NCBI GenBank assembly: GCA_947476295.1
Contig: CANJQC010000057.1
Span: 1-32,441 of the forward strand
Direction of reading: 5' to 3'
Source: Planctomycetaceae bacterium
GTDB lineage: Bacteria > Planctomycetota > Planctomycetia > Planctomycetales > Planctomycetaceae
DNA length: 32,441 nucleotides
The position numbers were made by a program, and so were the translations under genes. The notes beneath the pieces are model-generated. The model searched no databases, was not told the DNA's origin, and saw nothing but the letters and a program-made list of their open reading frames with translations. Positions 1-8,870 of the stretch are shown here, one piece after another (position 1 is the first letter of the stretch; each line of letters begins with the position of its first letter).

Positions 1-100
1 AGCAACCCGTCCGTCCACGAGAAAAGTGACACCAAAGAAACATCTCGTCTCGCCATCCCGCCAGACCCAACAAAGATAAGCAAGATTTGCCGATGTTGAC

Positions 101-2734
101 TTGTGTGGTACAGTGAGCCCGAAATCGGGGGAGAAGGTGGCCGACAGGCCGGATGAGGGGGCTAACCGCGAATCATCTCCATTCGACTTACAACCGTCAT
201 TTCTCGATCCCATCCTCGCCCATGAACTGCTCCACATCCGCCGAGGCGACCTGCGCACCGGCACATTGCAGGCGATTGTGCAGAGTCTATGGTGGTTTCA
301 TCCGGCCGTATGGTTATCGAACCGCTGGCTGTCGCGAGAAGCTGAGCGATGCTGTGACGAACAAGTCATCGCCGAACTCGGCTGCACGCCAGGTCAATAC
401 GCTCGCAGCCTGCTGTCGGTCATTGAATGCAAACACCAACTGCAACCGATCCCCGTCTTCCCCGGCATGAAGCCAGTGGAAATCACAGCTCAACGTATGG
501 AGAGAATCATGTCGCTGAAGAACGGACTCAAGAAGCGAACCCCATTGTGGTGCTGGCTGATGATCGTTGCGATGGCATTTATTGTGTTGCCGGGAGCGGT
601 GGCGAAACCATGGTCGGATGAAAAGATCGTCGCGGCGGATTCCGGAAAACCGATCGAACCCAGCGAGACAAAAACGGCGGCTGTGTCTCAAGTTGAGGTT
701 TCCACAAAGACCTACGATGTCGGCGACCTGGTCGAACGACTCGGACAAGGCCAGAAACTTTCTGCTGAACAAGCGAGACAAAGTCTGGTTCAGATCTTTG
801 AAGCATCGATTTCGCCGGTGCTGGAGTTCCCTCAAGGCGTTCCCTCAACTCCGAAGACCAGGCAACCGGCCCTGCCCTCAGACCCATTGCCAGAGAAAAC
901 GTTGATTGCAGAGGCACCTTCGATAAAAAAACTGTCTTCGTTTTCAATCGATGATCATCGGTTGATCGTTGTTCAATCGCACGCAGGACATTCGAAGCTG
1001 CAAGAACACATCGACCGAATTCGAGAGTTTGGATTCACTCAGTTCCAGCTCACGGCTCGTTACATCATGGGGCCTGCCGAACAAATCGATTCGCTGATGT
1101 CTTCGCTGAAGATGGAAAAGCCGTTTAACACGGCACTGAAGAAACAAGTGATTTCCACAAGCGCGAAGACACCAGAGGAATCACAGCCGCGTTTAACGAC
1201 ATATCAGATTGGCACATCAGGCATCATTTCCAGGGAGCAGGCTCGAACGATTGAGGAACTGGCCCGTTCAAAGGCTGACTGCTTCACGGTTCAGTGTCCT
1301 CAGGTGAGTGCTTTCAATGGGCAACTCGCAATGATCCATGTGGGGGAGACAAAGCCGTTCATTGTTGGATTCAAAGAGAACGATGAGCCGATGATTCGTA
1401 CTGTCGTCGAAGGATTAACGCTTCGTGTCACTCCTGCGGTCCGCAATTCTGGTCATTACCGATTGCAATCCGTGGCCTGTCTAGAAGGCGCATCTCAAGT
1501 GCATCCAGTTTCTGTGAAAAGGAGTGTGACTGAGACACCAAGGAAGATTCAGGTGCCAACAATCACAACCAAACAGATCCAGACGACGGTCGAACTGCAG
1601 GACGATCAGGCACTGCTACAGACTGGGCTGACGACGACACACGAAGGAAAAACCCAGGCTGTTCTCGTGATTCTGGAAGCCCGACCAATTTCTTCTGAAT
1701 TGGCTGACTTAGCCGCTGGCTCCGACTCAGTCCATCATGAACCTTCCGGAGTCGGACTTGAGCTGGTGAGTTCAGCTAGAAAAGAGGCACCGATAGAGAT
1801 TGAACAATCCAGCGAACGCCTCGTACTTTGCAGTTACCCTGTTGCTGACCTTGTCATCTATCGACAGGCCATGATCGGTGCGGGCAGCCAATCAGCGAAA
1901 AAAAATTCAGACACCGCACAAACGGTGCCTCCCGCCGCGTTGGCTCTGGTGCCTGAGAGGCCCGCCGCTGAGCGGCAACCACGACCGGCGAAAGAGTCAC
2001 AACAAATGCAGGACGTGAAAGCGTACCACGCCGATTTCGCGCCGTTGATGGAACTTATCAAAGCCACCGTGCAACCGGAATCATGGACTTCATCAGGCAA
2101 TGGCACCATCAGCATCGACAAAGGAACATTGTCGTTATTGATCCGCCAGACCCAGGCAGCGCATGAGGAAATTGCCGAGTTGCTCCCACAACTTTGCAGC
2201 GGTGATCAAACCGTTCGCATCCATTGCCGGATTCTCAAGCTGACGAGTGAGGAAGATTCGAAGTGGCTGGGTGAACTGGTTTCGCTGCATGAGTTACAAG
2301 GCCGCGGGCGATGGGCGTTGCTGTCGCAGCAGCGGAGCGGAGCGTTTCAGTTATCGCTGAAGGAAAGGAAGCCTAACGACATCTCAGCGCCACTCATGAT
2401 GACGATTTCCGGCCAGACAGGCACGATTCAAATCGGCAGCATGGTCACCGGCAAGAAAGCAGCAACAGGCATTCGTCTGGAAATGACTCCCTACCTGTTA
2501 CCCGACAGTAAAGTCATTCGGTTGCAGCACTCGTTCTCAATCGGCGAGTTCGCGAATGAAATGCCTCAGCCTTTCGAATCGCTGGTCGGTTCCGGGCAGA
2601 CGCTGTTGCTGCTCATCGACGATCCTGAGGACGAAGAGAAACCCGACGCAGCGAGGTCTCAATATCTGCTCATGATGACACCGGAGCGAATGCCGCCAGA
2701 GGGAGAGGCTCCGCTCAATGCACCGGGGAGGTAG
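101..2734 (+). CDS. M56 (BlaR1-type) peptidase with long C-terminal region, 5'-truncated
   Basis: The protein has the zinc-metalloprotease core of the M56/BlaR1 family: HELLH at residues 41-45 and a downstream AERCCDE motif whose Glu82 is the likely third zinc ligand. A membrane segment follows at about residues 149-168, then about 700 extracytoplasmic residues without a known catalytic domain. Two stretches, near residues 203-330 and 635-720, look like diverged copies of a planctomycete module in which a 'Y-x-[VA]-D' start is followed by a hydrophobic segment and an 'LLIRQTQAAHEEI'-like helix. Normal BlaR1 proteins have several membrane helices before HEXXH; here only about 40 hydrophilic residues precede it. 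An in-frame TAA at 77-79 closes the frame, and the only early start is TTG at 101. No blaI-like repressor is visible. The gene is probably truncated at its 5' end and may be non-functional as a sensor, although the long intact frame argues against old decay. Confidence 0.7.
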   Translation: MCGTVSPKSGEKVADRPDEGANRESSPFDLQPSFLDPILAHELLHIRRGDLRTGTLQAIVQSLWWFHPAVWLSNRWLSREAERCCDEQVIAELGCTPGQYARSLLSVIECKHQLQPIPVFPGMKPVEITAQRMERIMSLKNGLKKRTPLWCWLMIVAMAFIVLPGAVAKPWSDEKIVAADSGKPIEPSETKTAAVSQVEVSTKTYDVGDLVERLGQGQKLSAEQARQSLVQIFEASISPVLEFPQGVPSTPKTRQPALPSDPLPEKTLIAEAPSIKKLSSFSIDDHRLIVVQSHAGHSKLQEHIDRIREFGFTQFQLTARYIMGPAEQIDSLMSSLKMEKPFNTALKKQVISTSAKTPEESQPRLTTYQIGTSGIISREQARTIEELARSKADCFTVQCPQVSAFNGQLAMIHVGETKPFIVGFKENDEPMIRTVVEGLTLRVTPAVRNSGHYRLQSVACLEGASQVHPVSVKRSVTETPRKIQVPTITTKQIQTTVELQDDQALLQTGLTTTHEGKTQAVLVILEARPISSELADLAAGSDSVHHEPSGVGLELVSSARKEAPIEIEQSSERLVLCSYPVADLVIYRQAMIGAGSQSAKKNSDTAQTVPPAALALVPERPAAERQPRPAKESQQMQDVKAYHADFAPLMELIKATVQPESWTSSGNGTISIDKGTLSLLIRQTQAAHEEIAELLPQLCSGDQTVRIHCRILKLTSEEDSKWLGELVSLHELQGRGRWALLSQQRSGAFQLSLKERKPNDISAPLMMTISGQTGTIQIGSMVTGKKAATGIRLEMTPYLLPDSKVIRLQHSFSIGEFANEMPQPFESLVGSGQTLLLLIDDPEDEEKPDAARSQYLLMMTPERMPPEGEAPLNAPGR

Positions 2735-2840
2735 CAGGTATGGCAAAGTTTTCGCTGTGCTTGTTGAATCCGTGTGACGGTTGATTCGTGAGCGGATTGG
2801 CGCTCGCGGGGTGTTGATTTAGTCACTCGGATCAAGTTTT

Positions 2841-2906
2841 CGTTTAACGGCAAGCCGCAGGCGACGGTTTCCATAAACGCCGACGCCTGCGGCTTGCCGT
2901 TAAACG
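2841..2906. repeat. Perfect 23-bp inverted repeat (REP-like palindrome)
   Basis: Positions 2841-2863 and 2884-2906 are exact reverse complements of each other, with a 20-base loop. The core reads CAAGCCGCAGGCG. The element lies between the M56 gene and the DUF4058 remnant. It could form a stable hairpin that ends transcription from either side, but no T-run follows, so a dispersed intergenic palindrome is more likely than a simple intrinsic terminator. Confidence 0.75.
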
Positions 2907-2963
2907 ATGAGATCAACAGACCGTTAGCGCCGTACCGCTCACGGACGATGGACAATGTCCACG

Positions 2964-3313
2964 TCACATCGGCCTCAGCGCGGTGGGGACGCCTTGCCAG
3001 GCTTGCTGGTAGCTGTCTTCGAGGGGGACTTCGATGTAGCGGTCGTGTTCCAGAAACAAGGGCATAGCGATCAGATCGCGCCCCGCAGCAGTGGGTTCTA
3101 TAAAGGCTTCGGGACATTCGGGGCGCGCGAAATAGCTGGCGAGCGTGAGCGGTAATTCCGGACGAAACTCGGTAGTACTGCTGCCAAGTGCCAGCCAGAG
3201 TTCATTGTGAATTCCCTGAGCGTCCAGTTTGCCGGGCGGCAGCAGATCGATCAGCAGCACATGAATGCCATTGCAAATTGCCTGCACGGTCTTTTCGATG
3301 AAACTCTGAAGTT
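2964..3313 (-). pseudogene. C-terminal remnant of a DUF4058 family gene
   Basis: The minus-strand reading frame encodes about 115 residues that match, from memory of the family, the C-terminal half of planctomycete and cyanobacterial DUF4058 proteins. Recognisable pieces are SFIEKTVQAICNGIHVLLID, PLTLASYF, a proline/acid-rich AFIEPTAAG-like stretch, MPLFLEHDRYIEVPLE and YQQAWQGVP. Full members are about 250 residues and begin with an NPFPGMDPYLE-like motif; that half is absent. Homology starts directly behind the stop codon of the MFS gene, so the 5' half was probably lost by deletion. The function of DUF4058 proteins is unknown. Confidence 0.7.
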
Positions 3314-4794
3314 CAAACTTCACTGATCCGGGACTCGTTCCAGGACTCAAGATACTTGAGGCTGCCGCGATAGCTTTTCAAACTAATTCCTAACAGGACG
3401 ATGGCGACGAGATACGAGCCGACACCAACAACCAGCAGTGAATAATTCACCAGTTTTTTGTCGCCGAATACGTGTTCCGTGAGCAGCGCAGCAGCAGTAG
3501 GCCCAAGTCCCATTCCGACAATGTTGATCACAAACAAATAGATGGCTGTTGCCTGCGCCCGCATGGTGTTCGGCATCATGCGCTGGATCGCGGCCGGAAC
3601 TACTCCGTACGGCATACTTCCGAAAAATACTGTTGGAATCAACAGCACCGCTGTCGATGTGCCCGTCGGTGCCAACGGGTACAGGATTCCGAACGGCAAC
3701 AGACAAATCGTACATAGCCAGGCAACTCGTACGGTTGCGTCCACACGTCCTAGTTGACTCCACCAGTCCGCCAGCCAGCCACCCGTCAGGACTCCGCATG
3801 TTCCGCTGATGGCCATAACTGAACCGTAAACAAGGCCCGTCGTTCCTGGACTCCAGTCAAACCGGCGCATGAACAACGAAGGAATCCACGAAGTTCCTGC
3901 ATACGCGCTCAACGTCAGCAGAGCGATGCCGACGTTGAGGCAAAAAAACGTTGTCAGATTGTCGAAGATATACGCCCGAGTTTCGCTGAGAGTCGCAGTG
4001 CGTGGGGCCGGCTGACCATCTCGCACTCCGCCCTGGCGTACCGGTTCGCGCACAGTCAGCAGAAGCAAGGCGACCAGCAGTCCGGGTAACCCGACAAGGA
4101 AAAACACCAACTGCCACGATCGTACGTCGCCGATCAGCGGAAACTTAACACTCTCCTGAACGGTCGCAAACTCGCTGAACACGCCTCCAGGACTGAATAC
4201 GATGGGCACACCAGAGCCAGTACAAATGTGCGTCGAATAGATACCCATCGCAGCGATCGGCGGAAACTCAAAAGTTTTCGGGGTAACAAAGTCGACGACC
4301 ATGCCACCAAGAATGAAGGCCAGACCAGAGCCGATATAAATCCCCATTGAATAGACGCTCATCGCTGTTGAGCGACGATGTGGAGGAAAATAGTCGGCGA
4401 TCAATGAATAGGCTGCTGGCGACAAGGTTGCCTCACCGACACCGACTCCCATACGCATCAGCGCCAGTTGATAAAACGTTTTCGCAATTCCACAGCCAGC
4501 CGTCATGATGCTCCAAAGGGTAATGCCGAGGGCAATGATGGCTCGACGGCTCCGCGTATCGGCCAGTCGGCCAAGCGGAATCCCGAACAGCGTATAGAAT
4601 ATGGCAAAACTGGCACCCATCAGCAGGCTCATCTGAGTGTCACTGATCTCCAGGTCACTCCGAATGGGACCGACCAGGAAACTCATGATCTGCCGATCGA
4701 TGAACGAAAACACATAGGCCAGCGTCAGAACGGCCACGACATACCATGAGTATCCGGAGGACGGATATTCATGCTGCTTATCATCTCCGGGCAT
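3313..4794 (-). CDS. MFS transporter, Spinster-like family
   Basis: This is a predicted 493-residue, 12-helix inner-membrane carrier of the major facilitator superfamily. The first helix carries FSFIDRQI and the loop between helices 2 and 3 carries GRLADTRSRR, the usual MFS signature. The pattern FSFIDRQIMSFLVGPIRSDL is typical of the Spinster-like group, which exports or imports organic anions, lipids or hydrophobic compounds; the substrate here is unknown. A polar insertion of about 50 residues rich in Gly, Pro and Phe lies between helices 5 and 6. The ATG at 4794 is chosen because the SPSSGYSWYVV-type N-terminus follows it and AGGAA lies upstream; the frame stays open to a GTG at 4926, which would add 44 unlikely residues. 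The gene is divergent from the SDR gene, so the 216 bp between them probably hold both promoters. Confidence 0.85.
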   Translation of the reverse strand: MPGDDKQHEYPSSGYSWYVVAVLTLAYVFSFIDRQIMSFLVGPIRSDLEISDTQMSLLMGASFAIFYTLFGIPLGRLADTRSRRAIIALGITLWSIMTAGCGIAKTFYQLALMRMGVGVGEATLSPAAYSLIADYFPPHRRSTAMSVYSMGIYIGSGLAFILGGMVVDFVTPKTFEFPPIAAMGIYSTHICTGSGVPIVFSPGGVFSEFATVQESVKFPLIGDVRSWQLVFFLVGLPGLLVALLLLTVREPVRQGGVRDGQPAPRTATLSETRAYIFDNLTTFFCLNVGIALLTLSAYAGTSWIPSLFMRRFDWSPGTTGLVYGSVMAISGTCGVLTGGWLADWWSQLGRVDATVRVAWLCTICLLPFGILYPLAPTGTSTAVLLIPTVFFGSMPYGVVPAAIQRMMPNTMRAQATAIYLFVINIVGMGLGPTAAALLTEHVFGDKKLVNYSLLVVGVGSYLVAIVLLGISLKSYRGSLKYLESWNESRISEV

Positions 4795-5010
4795 TTGCTT
4801 GTCTCTGTTCCTGATGTTTAACTTCGGTACCGGGAAATCCGGATTGCAGGCTGCGACAAAGCAGGACACCGATTGCAGCAAGCGACGAATGTAACAAAGG
4901 CCCCGAGACATTGTAATGGTGTCCACCTGCCTACCAGCGGCACCAACGCCTCGTTACCATTCTGGTTCATCCAGTTTTTTGATATTACAGGCAGATCACA
5001 GGAACCAACC

Positions 5011-5772
5011 ATGAGTACAGGTATTTCGCTGAAGGGAAAAGTGGCACTGGTAACCGGTGGAGGCAGGGGAATCGGCAAGGCCATTGCCAAGCGATTTGCC
5101 GAAGCCGGTGCTGATGTTGTGATTGCCAGCCGCAAGCTGGAGAAGCTCCAGGCGACCGCCACTGAACTCGCCGGACTTCCTGGCCGCGTGCTCCCGATCG
5201 CGTGTCATGTCGGGCGACTGGATCAGATCGAGAATCTGATCCGGGAAACAGAAAGCCAACTGGGACAGGTTGATATTCTGGTCAATAACAGTGCCACAAA
5301 TATCGGTCAGGGCCCATCACTCGATATTACTGATGAGATGCTCGACAAGATTGTGGAAATCAACATCAAAGCCGCCATCCGTCTGGTTCGCCTGACGGTC
5401 CCGAAGATGATTGAACGGGGCAGTGGATCGATCATCAACATCAGCTCAATCGCTGGTATTAATCCGCAACCACAGGGACTGCTTTACAGCTTTACCAAAG
5501 CCGGATTCATTATGATGACGCGTGGGTGGGCACGTGAATTTGGTCCATTAGGCGTGAGATGTAATACGATTGCTCCCGGACTCATTCAAACGGACTTCAG
5601 CGAACACTTCTGGAAGAACGAAGATTACCGCAGCCACCTGGAACAGACGCAGCCAATTCCACGCATTGGCCAGCCCGATGAGATCAGTCATGCTGCGTTG
5701 TACCTTGCATCCGACGAAGCTTCGTACGTCACAGGGCAAGTCTTCGTCATCGACGGCGGCATGACGGCCTGA
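5011..5772 (+). CDS. SDR family NAD(P)-dependent oxidoreductase
   Basis: This is a 253-residue classical short-chain dehydrogenase/reductase. It shows the cofactor motif TGGGRGIG (residues 15-22), an Arg at position 41 after strand beta-2 that suggests NADP preference, Asn119, Ser146 in NISSIAG and the catalytic Tyr159-x3-Lys163 pair (YSFTK). The usual NNAG motif reads NNSA. The C-terminus ends in GQVFVIDGG, typical of the FabG/DHRS4-like group that acts on 3-hydroxyacyl or carbonyl substrates. The start at ATG 5011 is supported by AGGAA a few bases upstream; an in-frame extension back to 4873 has no such signal. It is followed 67 bp later by an acyl-CoA dehydrogenase on the same strand, so the two probably share a beta-oxidation-like or other CoA-linked pathway. 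The exact substrate cannot be read from sequence. Confidence 0.88.
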   Translation: MSTGISLKGKVALVTGGGRGIGKAIAKRFAEAGADVVIASRKLEKLQATATELAGLPGRVLPIACHVGRLDQIENLIRETESQLGQVDILVNNSATNIGQGPSLDITDEMLDKIVEINIKAAIRLVRLTVPKMIERGSGSIINISSIAGINPQPQGLLYSFTKAGFIMMTRGWAREFGPLGVRCNTIAPGLIQTDFSEHFWKNEDYRSHLEQTQPIPRIGQPDEISHAALYLASDEASYVTGQVFVIDGGMTA

Positions 5773-5839
5773 CCTCGAAAAGTGGCTGTCGATTGAAAGT
5801 CCGTTTGCTACAAGTCGCTTCGTACCGGGAGTTCGTAAC

Positions 5840-7066
5840 ATGAGTTTTCAGCCGGATATCCTCGGACTGTCTGCCCGAGCGCAGGAGTATCGTTCAAAGC
5901 TGTCCGCGTTTATGGACGAACATATCTATCCCAATGAAAGCACGTATCATGAGCAGGGCCGATCGGGAGACCGCTGGCAGCCCCGACTCATTGTCGAAGA
6001 ATTGAAGTTACGTGCTCAGGCTGCCGGTCTGTGGAATCTGTTTCTTCCGGAAAGTCAGCTCGGTGCCGGGCTGACAAATCTTGAGTACGCCGGATTGTGC
6101 GAGATCATGGGGCGCGTTCCATGGTCGCCCGAGGTCTTCAATTGTTCCGCTCCGGATACGGGGAACATGGAAGTTCTCGTCCGCTACGGCACGAAACAGC
6201 AACAGGAACAGTGGTTGAAGCCACTGCTGGCGGGAGAAATTCGCTCCTGCTTTGCGATGACCGAGCCGGACGTCGCTTCATCCGATGCCACGAACATTCG
6301 CGCTCGAATCGAACGACACGGGGACGGGGATCGTGAGTATCTTCTGAACGGCCGCAAGTGGTGGACGTCCGGGGCCGGCGACCCGCGATGCAAGCTATGT
6401 ATTTTTATGGGTCAGACTGATCCGACCGCGCCCGCTTATCAGCGGCAGGCGATGATTCTGGTACCCATGGATGCTCCCGGTATCACCATCACTCGGATGC
6501 TGACAGTTTTTGGTTACGATGATGCCCCTCACGGTCATGCCGAGATGAACTTTGAAGACGTGCGTGTTCCGGCCGAAAATCTCCTGCTGGGTGAAGGACG
6601 CGGCTTTGAAATTGCTCAGGGGCGTTTAGGCCCCGGACGAATCCATCACTGCATGAGGCTCATCGGACTTGCCGAGCGCGCTCTGGAGCTGATGTGTCAA
6701 CGTGTAAAATCCCGAACGGCATTCGGAAAAACATTGGCGGACCAGGGAACAATACGAGCCAACATCGCTGATTCGAGGATCGAAATCGAACAGGCACGAT
6801 TGCTGACACTCAAAGCCGCACACCTGATGGATACGGTTGGAAACAAAGCCGCTCGGACTGAGATAGCAATGATCAAGGTTGTGGCCCCTGATGTCGCATT
6901 GAGAGTCATCGACCGGGCAATTCAGGCACATGGAGCTGCCGGGGTCAGCGGAGACTTTTTCCTGGCCGACGCATGGGCGGCTGCCAGAACACTGAGACTG
7001 GCGGACGGTCCGGATGAAGTTCACCGCGAAACCATCGCTCGGCTCGAACTGCGCCGCCACGATTGA
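5840..7066 (+). CDS. Acyl-CoA dehydrogenase (ACAD10/11-like)
   Basis: This 408-residue flavoprotein should introduce a 2,3 double bond into an acyl-CoA and pass electrons to [17 protein letters not shown] (residues 138-151) is the FAD/substrate-binding signature of the family, followed by GRKWWTSGA. The [13 protein letters not shown] segment near residue 260 and the C-terminal [10 protein letters not shown] (387-396) are typical of the ACAD10/11-like branch, which in mammals and several bacteria handles long-chain or 4-hydroxyacyl-CoA. Length is full for the family. ATG 5840 has GGGAG upstream. It forms a likely operon with the SDR gene. The identity as an acyl-CoA dehydrogenase is secure; the substrate is inferred only from subfamily resemblance. 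Confidence 0.9.
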   Translation: MSFQPDILGLSARAQEYRSKLSAFMDEHIYPNESTYHEQGRSGDRWQPRLIVEELKLRAQAAGLWNLFLPESQLGAGLTNLEYAGLCEIMGRVPWSPEVFNCSAPDTGNMEVLVRYGTKQQQEQWLKPLLAGEIRSCFAMTEPDVASSDATNIRARIERHGDGDREYLLNGRKWWTSGAGDPRCKLCIFMGQTDPTAPAYQRQAMILVPMDAPGITITRMLTVFGYDDAPHGHAEMNFEDVRVPAENLLLGEGRGFEIAQGRLGPGRIHHCMRLIGLAERALELMCQRVKSRTAFGKTLADQGTIRANIADSRIEIEQARLLTLKAAHLMDTVGNKAARTEIAMIKVVAPDVALRVIDRAIQAHGAAGVSGDFFLADAWAAARTLRLADGPDEVHRETIARLELRRHD

Positions 7067-7185
7067 GGCCATGTGCGAAAACTTCGTCATGGTGCGAGTC
7101 ATTGTTCGAGGCAGGCGCGCATCAGGATTTATTCAAACGTGGTCAACAGGTTTCGATTTGCGATCTGATCGTATCAGGACCATGT

Positions 7186-7701
7186 TCATCGCGGATGCGA
7201 AGCAGCAGACGGATCGCACATTGCCGCGAACGCAATCATCGGCGTCACGAAAATTCCAAACACGCCAGCAAAGATTGCTTTGATCGCGATAAAGCGGATG
7301 GTTTCAATCGACTCACTTGCGAATAAGCAATACGCAGCGTACACCGGACCGGCGAGCAGCAGGATCCCGGCGACTCCAAACTTTGCCGCTCGCAGAAATA
7401 TAGGGCCATTCATCACTCGCACCCAGCGTGGTACATCTGTCGGTGGTATGCGATTGGCAGCACCCTGAGTCACCTGAAACCGCACGATCGGCGTGGCGAT
7501 CAGGCATGTAATGAATGGCAGAAAGAAGCAGGTTCCCATGGAATCCGCCACTGCCCCTTTATCCATCGCCCATGTCGCAACAGACTCAAGTCCCCGGAAC
7601 GCCAGCGCGCCCAGCACAACGCTGACAGCAATGTTGATGAAGAATGGAATGATGGCCTGACCGATTAGCAAGTATCGGAACACGCCTGGCGGCAGGTTCA
7701 T
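7186..7701 (-). CDS. Hypothetical four-helix membrane protein
   Basis: This 171-residue protein has no recognised domain. It contains four hydrophobic segments at about residues 11-34, 56-75, 107-128 and 138-160, with charged loops between them, so it is likely a small integral membrane protein. Its ATG overlaps the stop codon of the upstream Rieske gene by four bases (ATGA arrangement), which implies translational coupling and a shared function. It could anchor the oxygenase, deliver a hydrophobic substrate or supply electrons, but no cofactor-binding motif is visible (no CxxC pair or obvious haem histidine pattern). Its 3' end converges on the acyl-CoA dehydrogenase gene. Confidence 0.75.
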   Translation of the reverse strand: MNLPPGVFRYLLIGQAIIPFFINIAVSVVLGALAFRGLESVATWAMDKGAVADSMGTCFFLPFITCLIATPIVRFQVTQGAANRIPPTDVPRWVRVMNGPIFLRAAKFGVAGILLLAGPVYAAYCLFASESIETIRFIAIKAIFAGVFGIFVTPMIAFAAMCDPSAASHPR

Positions 7702-8870
7702 TGCAGGACTTCCGTGGACAGTGGCTCTGGTATCGTAATCTTTGCAGCAGCGGTCGCGGGATCGGGCGGCAGTGGCAAACCAAGTGATTCCAGAATGTAC
7801 TTTTGAAAGATGTAGATACGTTCTTCGCGAGATCCGATGACTCCCGGATGCCGACTGCGTTCAAGCCCCTTCTGCTGAGATGCGTATACGGCGCGATCTT
7901 CGTTGTGAACCTGCAGAGTTTTCGACTTTGCAAATCGCCACGCCAGCCAGGAAATCAGACTTGCAAAGGGTCCGCGGCGAGTTCCCCTGATGGCAAAAAA
8001 ACGCATACGAATCCGCACGGTCGTGGGCGACGTCGGCATGTACATCAGGGCGTAGTTGATCGTGTCAGTCGAGACCAGCATTGTGTTCGGGTAAATGTGT
8101 CGGTGCAAATACTTTGACGTTGGTTCGCTCCCCAGCCAGCGATTCAATCGAGTCTGCAGTTGCTCAATCCCTGACGTCGCATTAAACGTCAACCCGGTGT
8201 AACGCTGATCCAGCAGATGCTGGACATTCTGTTCAGACGGCAGGACGTCGCCGAAGAATTTTCGATGCAGTGACGTGACGTGATACGACTCCAGCGTATT
8301 TTCCGCCGGGACTTTCCAGTTCGATTCGCAGTCGTATTCCCAAACGAACGCCATCCTCCACGTCGGCGATGAAAACGCCGCTGCCGTTTCCTCATAAAAC
8401 GGACTCAGCCAGTCCCGTAACGGAATCGCGTCGGGGTTGAGCGAAACGAACAGCAAATCACCGCATGACTCCATGCGAAACATGTTCAGCCGCGAATTAT
8501 CGCGATCCCACGGACGAAAACATTTGGCTTCAGGAATCTTCGCCGTGCATCCTTCATCATCGTACTCCCAGCCATGATACTGGCATCGCAGCTTCCGCTG
8601 ATTTCCATAGCTGTCATCCGTCAGCAGACAGTGCCGGTGCGAACAGATATTTTCGTACGCCAGAAATTTTCCGCCGGAGTTCCTGATCAGGATGGGCCGA
8701 CCAAACAGATCGAGTGTCAGAAAGTCGCCGTCCTTCGGCAGCTCCGATTGCGCCGCCACGAACTGCCACGCCGGACGAAACAGTTTCTCCAGTTCCAGCT
8801 GAAAGTGCTGCTCCGAACAATAATGCTCAGGCCGCAACAGGTGCCGCAGTGATTGCTGATGAATGAACAT
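7698..8870 (-). CDS. Rieske [2Fe-2S] aromatic-ring-hydroxylating-type oxygenase, alpha subunit
   Basis: This is a 390-residue oxygenase alpha subunit. The Rieske cluster ligands are visible as Cys76-x-His78 in ICSHRH and Cys96-x2-His99 in CQYHGW. The catalytic domain carries NWKVPAENTLESYHVTSLH (184-202), in which His197 and His202 are expected to bind the mononuclear iron and a Glu sits in the bridging position near residue 190. The fold matches alpha subunits that hydroxylate or demethylate aromatics, quaternary amines or sterols. No ferredoxin or reductase gene lies nearby, so electrons must come from elsewhere. It is the first gene of a two-gene operon with the membrane protein at 7186-7701. 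No good Shine-Dalgarno precedes ATG 8870. Substrate unknown. Confidence 0.88.
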   Translation of the reverse strand: MFIHQQSLRHLLRPEHYCSEQHFQLELEKLFRPAWQFVAAQSELPKDGDFLTLDLFGRPILIRNSGGKFLAYENICSHRHCLLTDDSYGNQRKLRCQYHGWEYDDEGCTAKIPEAKCFRPWDRDNSRLNMFRMESCGDLLFVSLNPDAIPLRDWLSPFYEETAAAFSSPTWRMAFVWEYDCESNWKVPAENTLESYHVTSLHRKFFGDVLPSEQNVQHLLDQRYTGLTFNATSGIEQLQTRLNRWLGSEPTSKYLHRHIYPNTMLVSTDTINYALMYMPTSPTTVRIRMRFFAIRGTRRGPFASLISWLAWRFAKSKTLQVHNEDRAVYASQQKGLERSRHPGVIGSREERIYIFQKYILESLGLPLPPDPATAAAKITIPEPLSTEVLQ

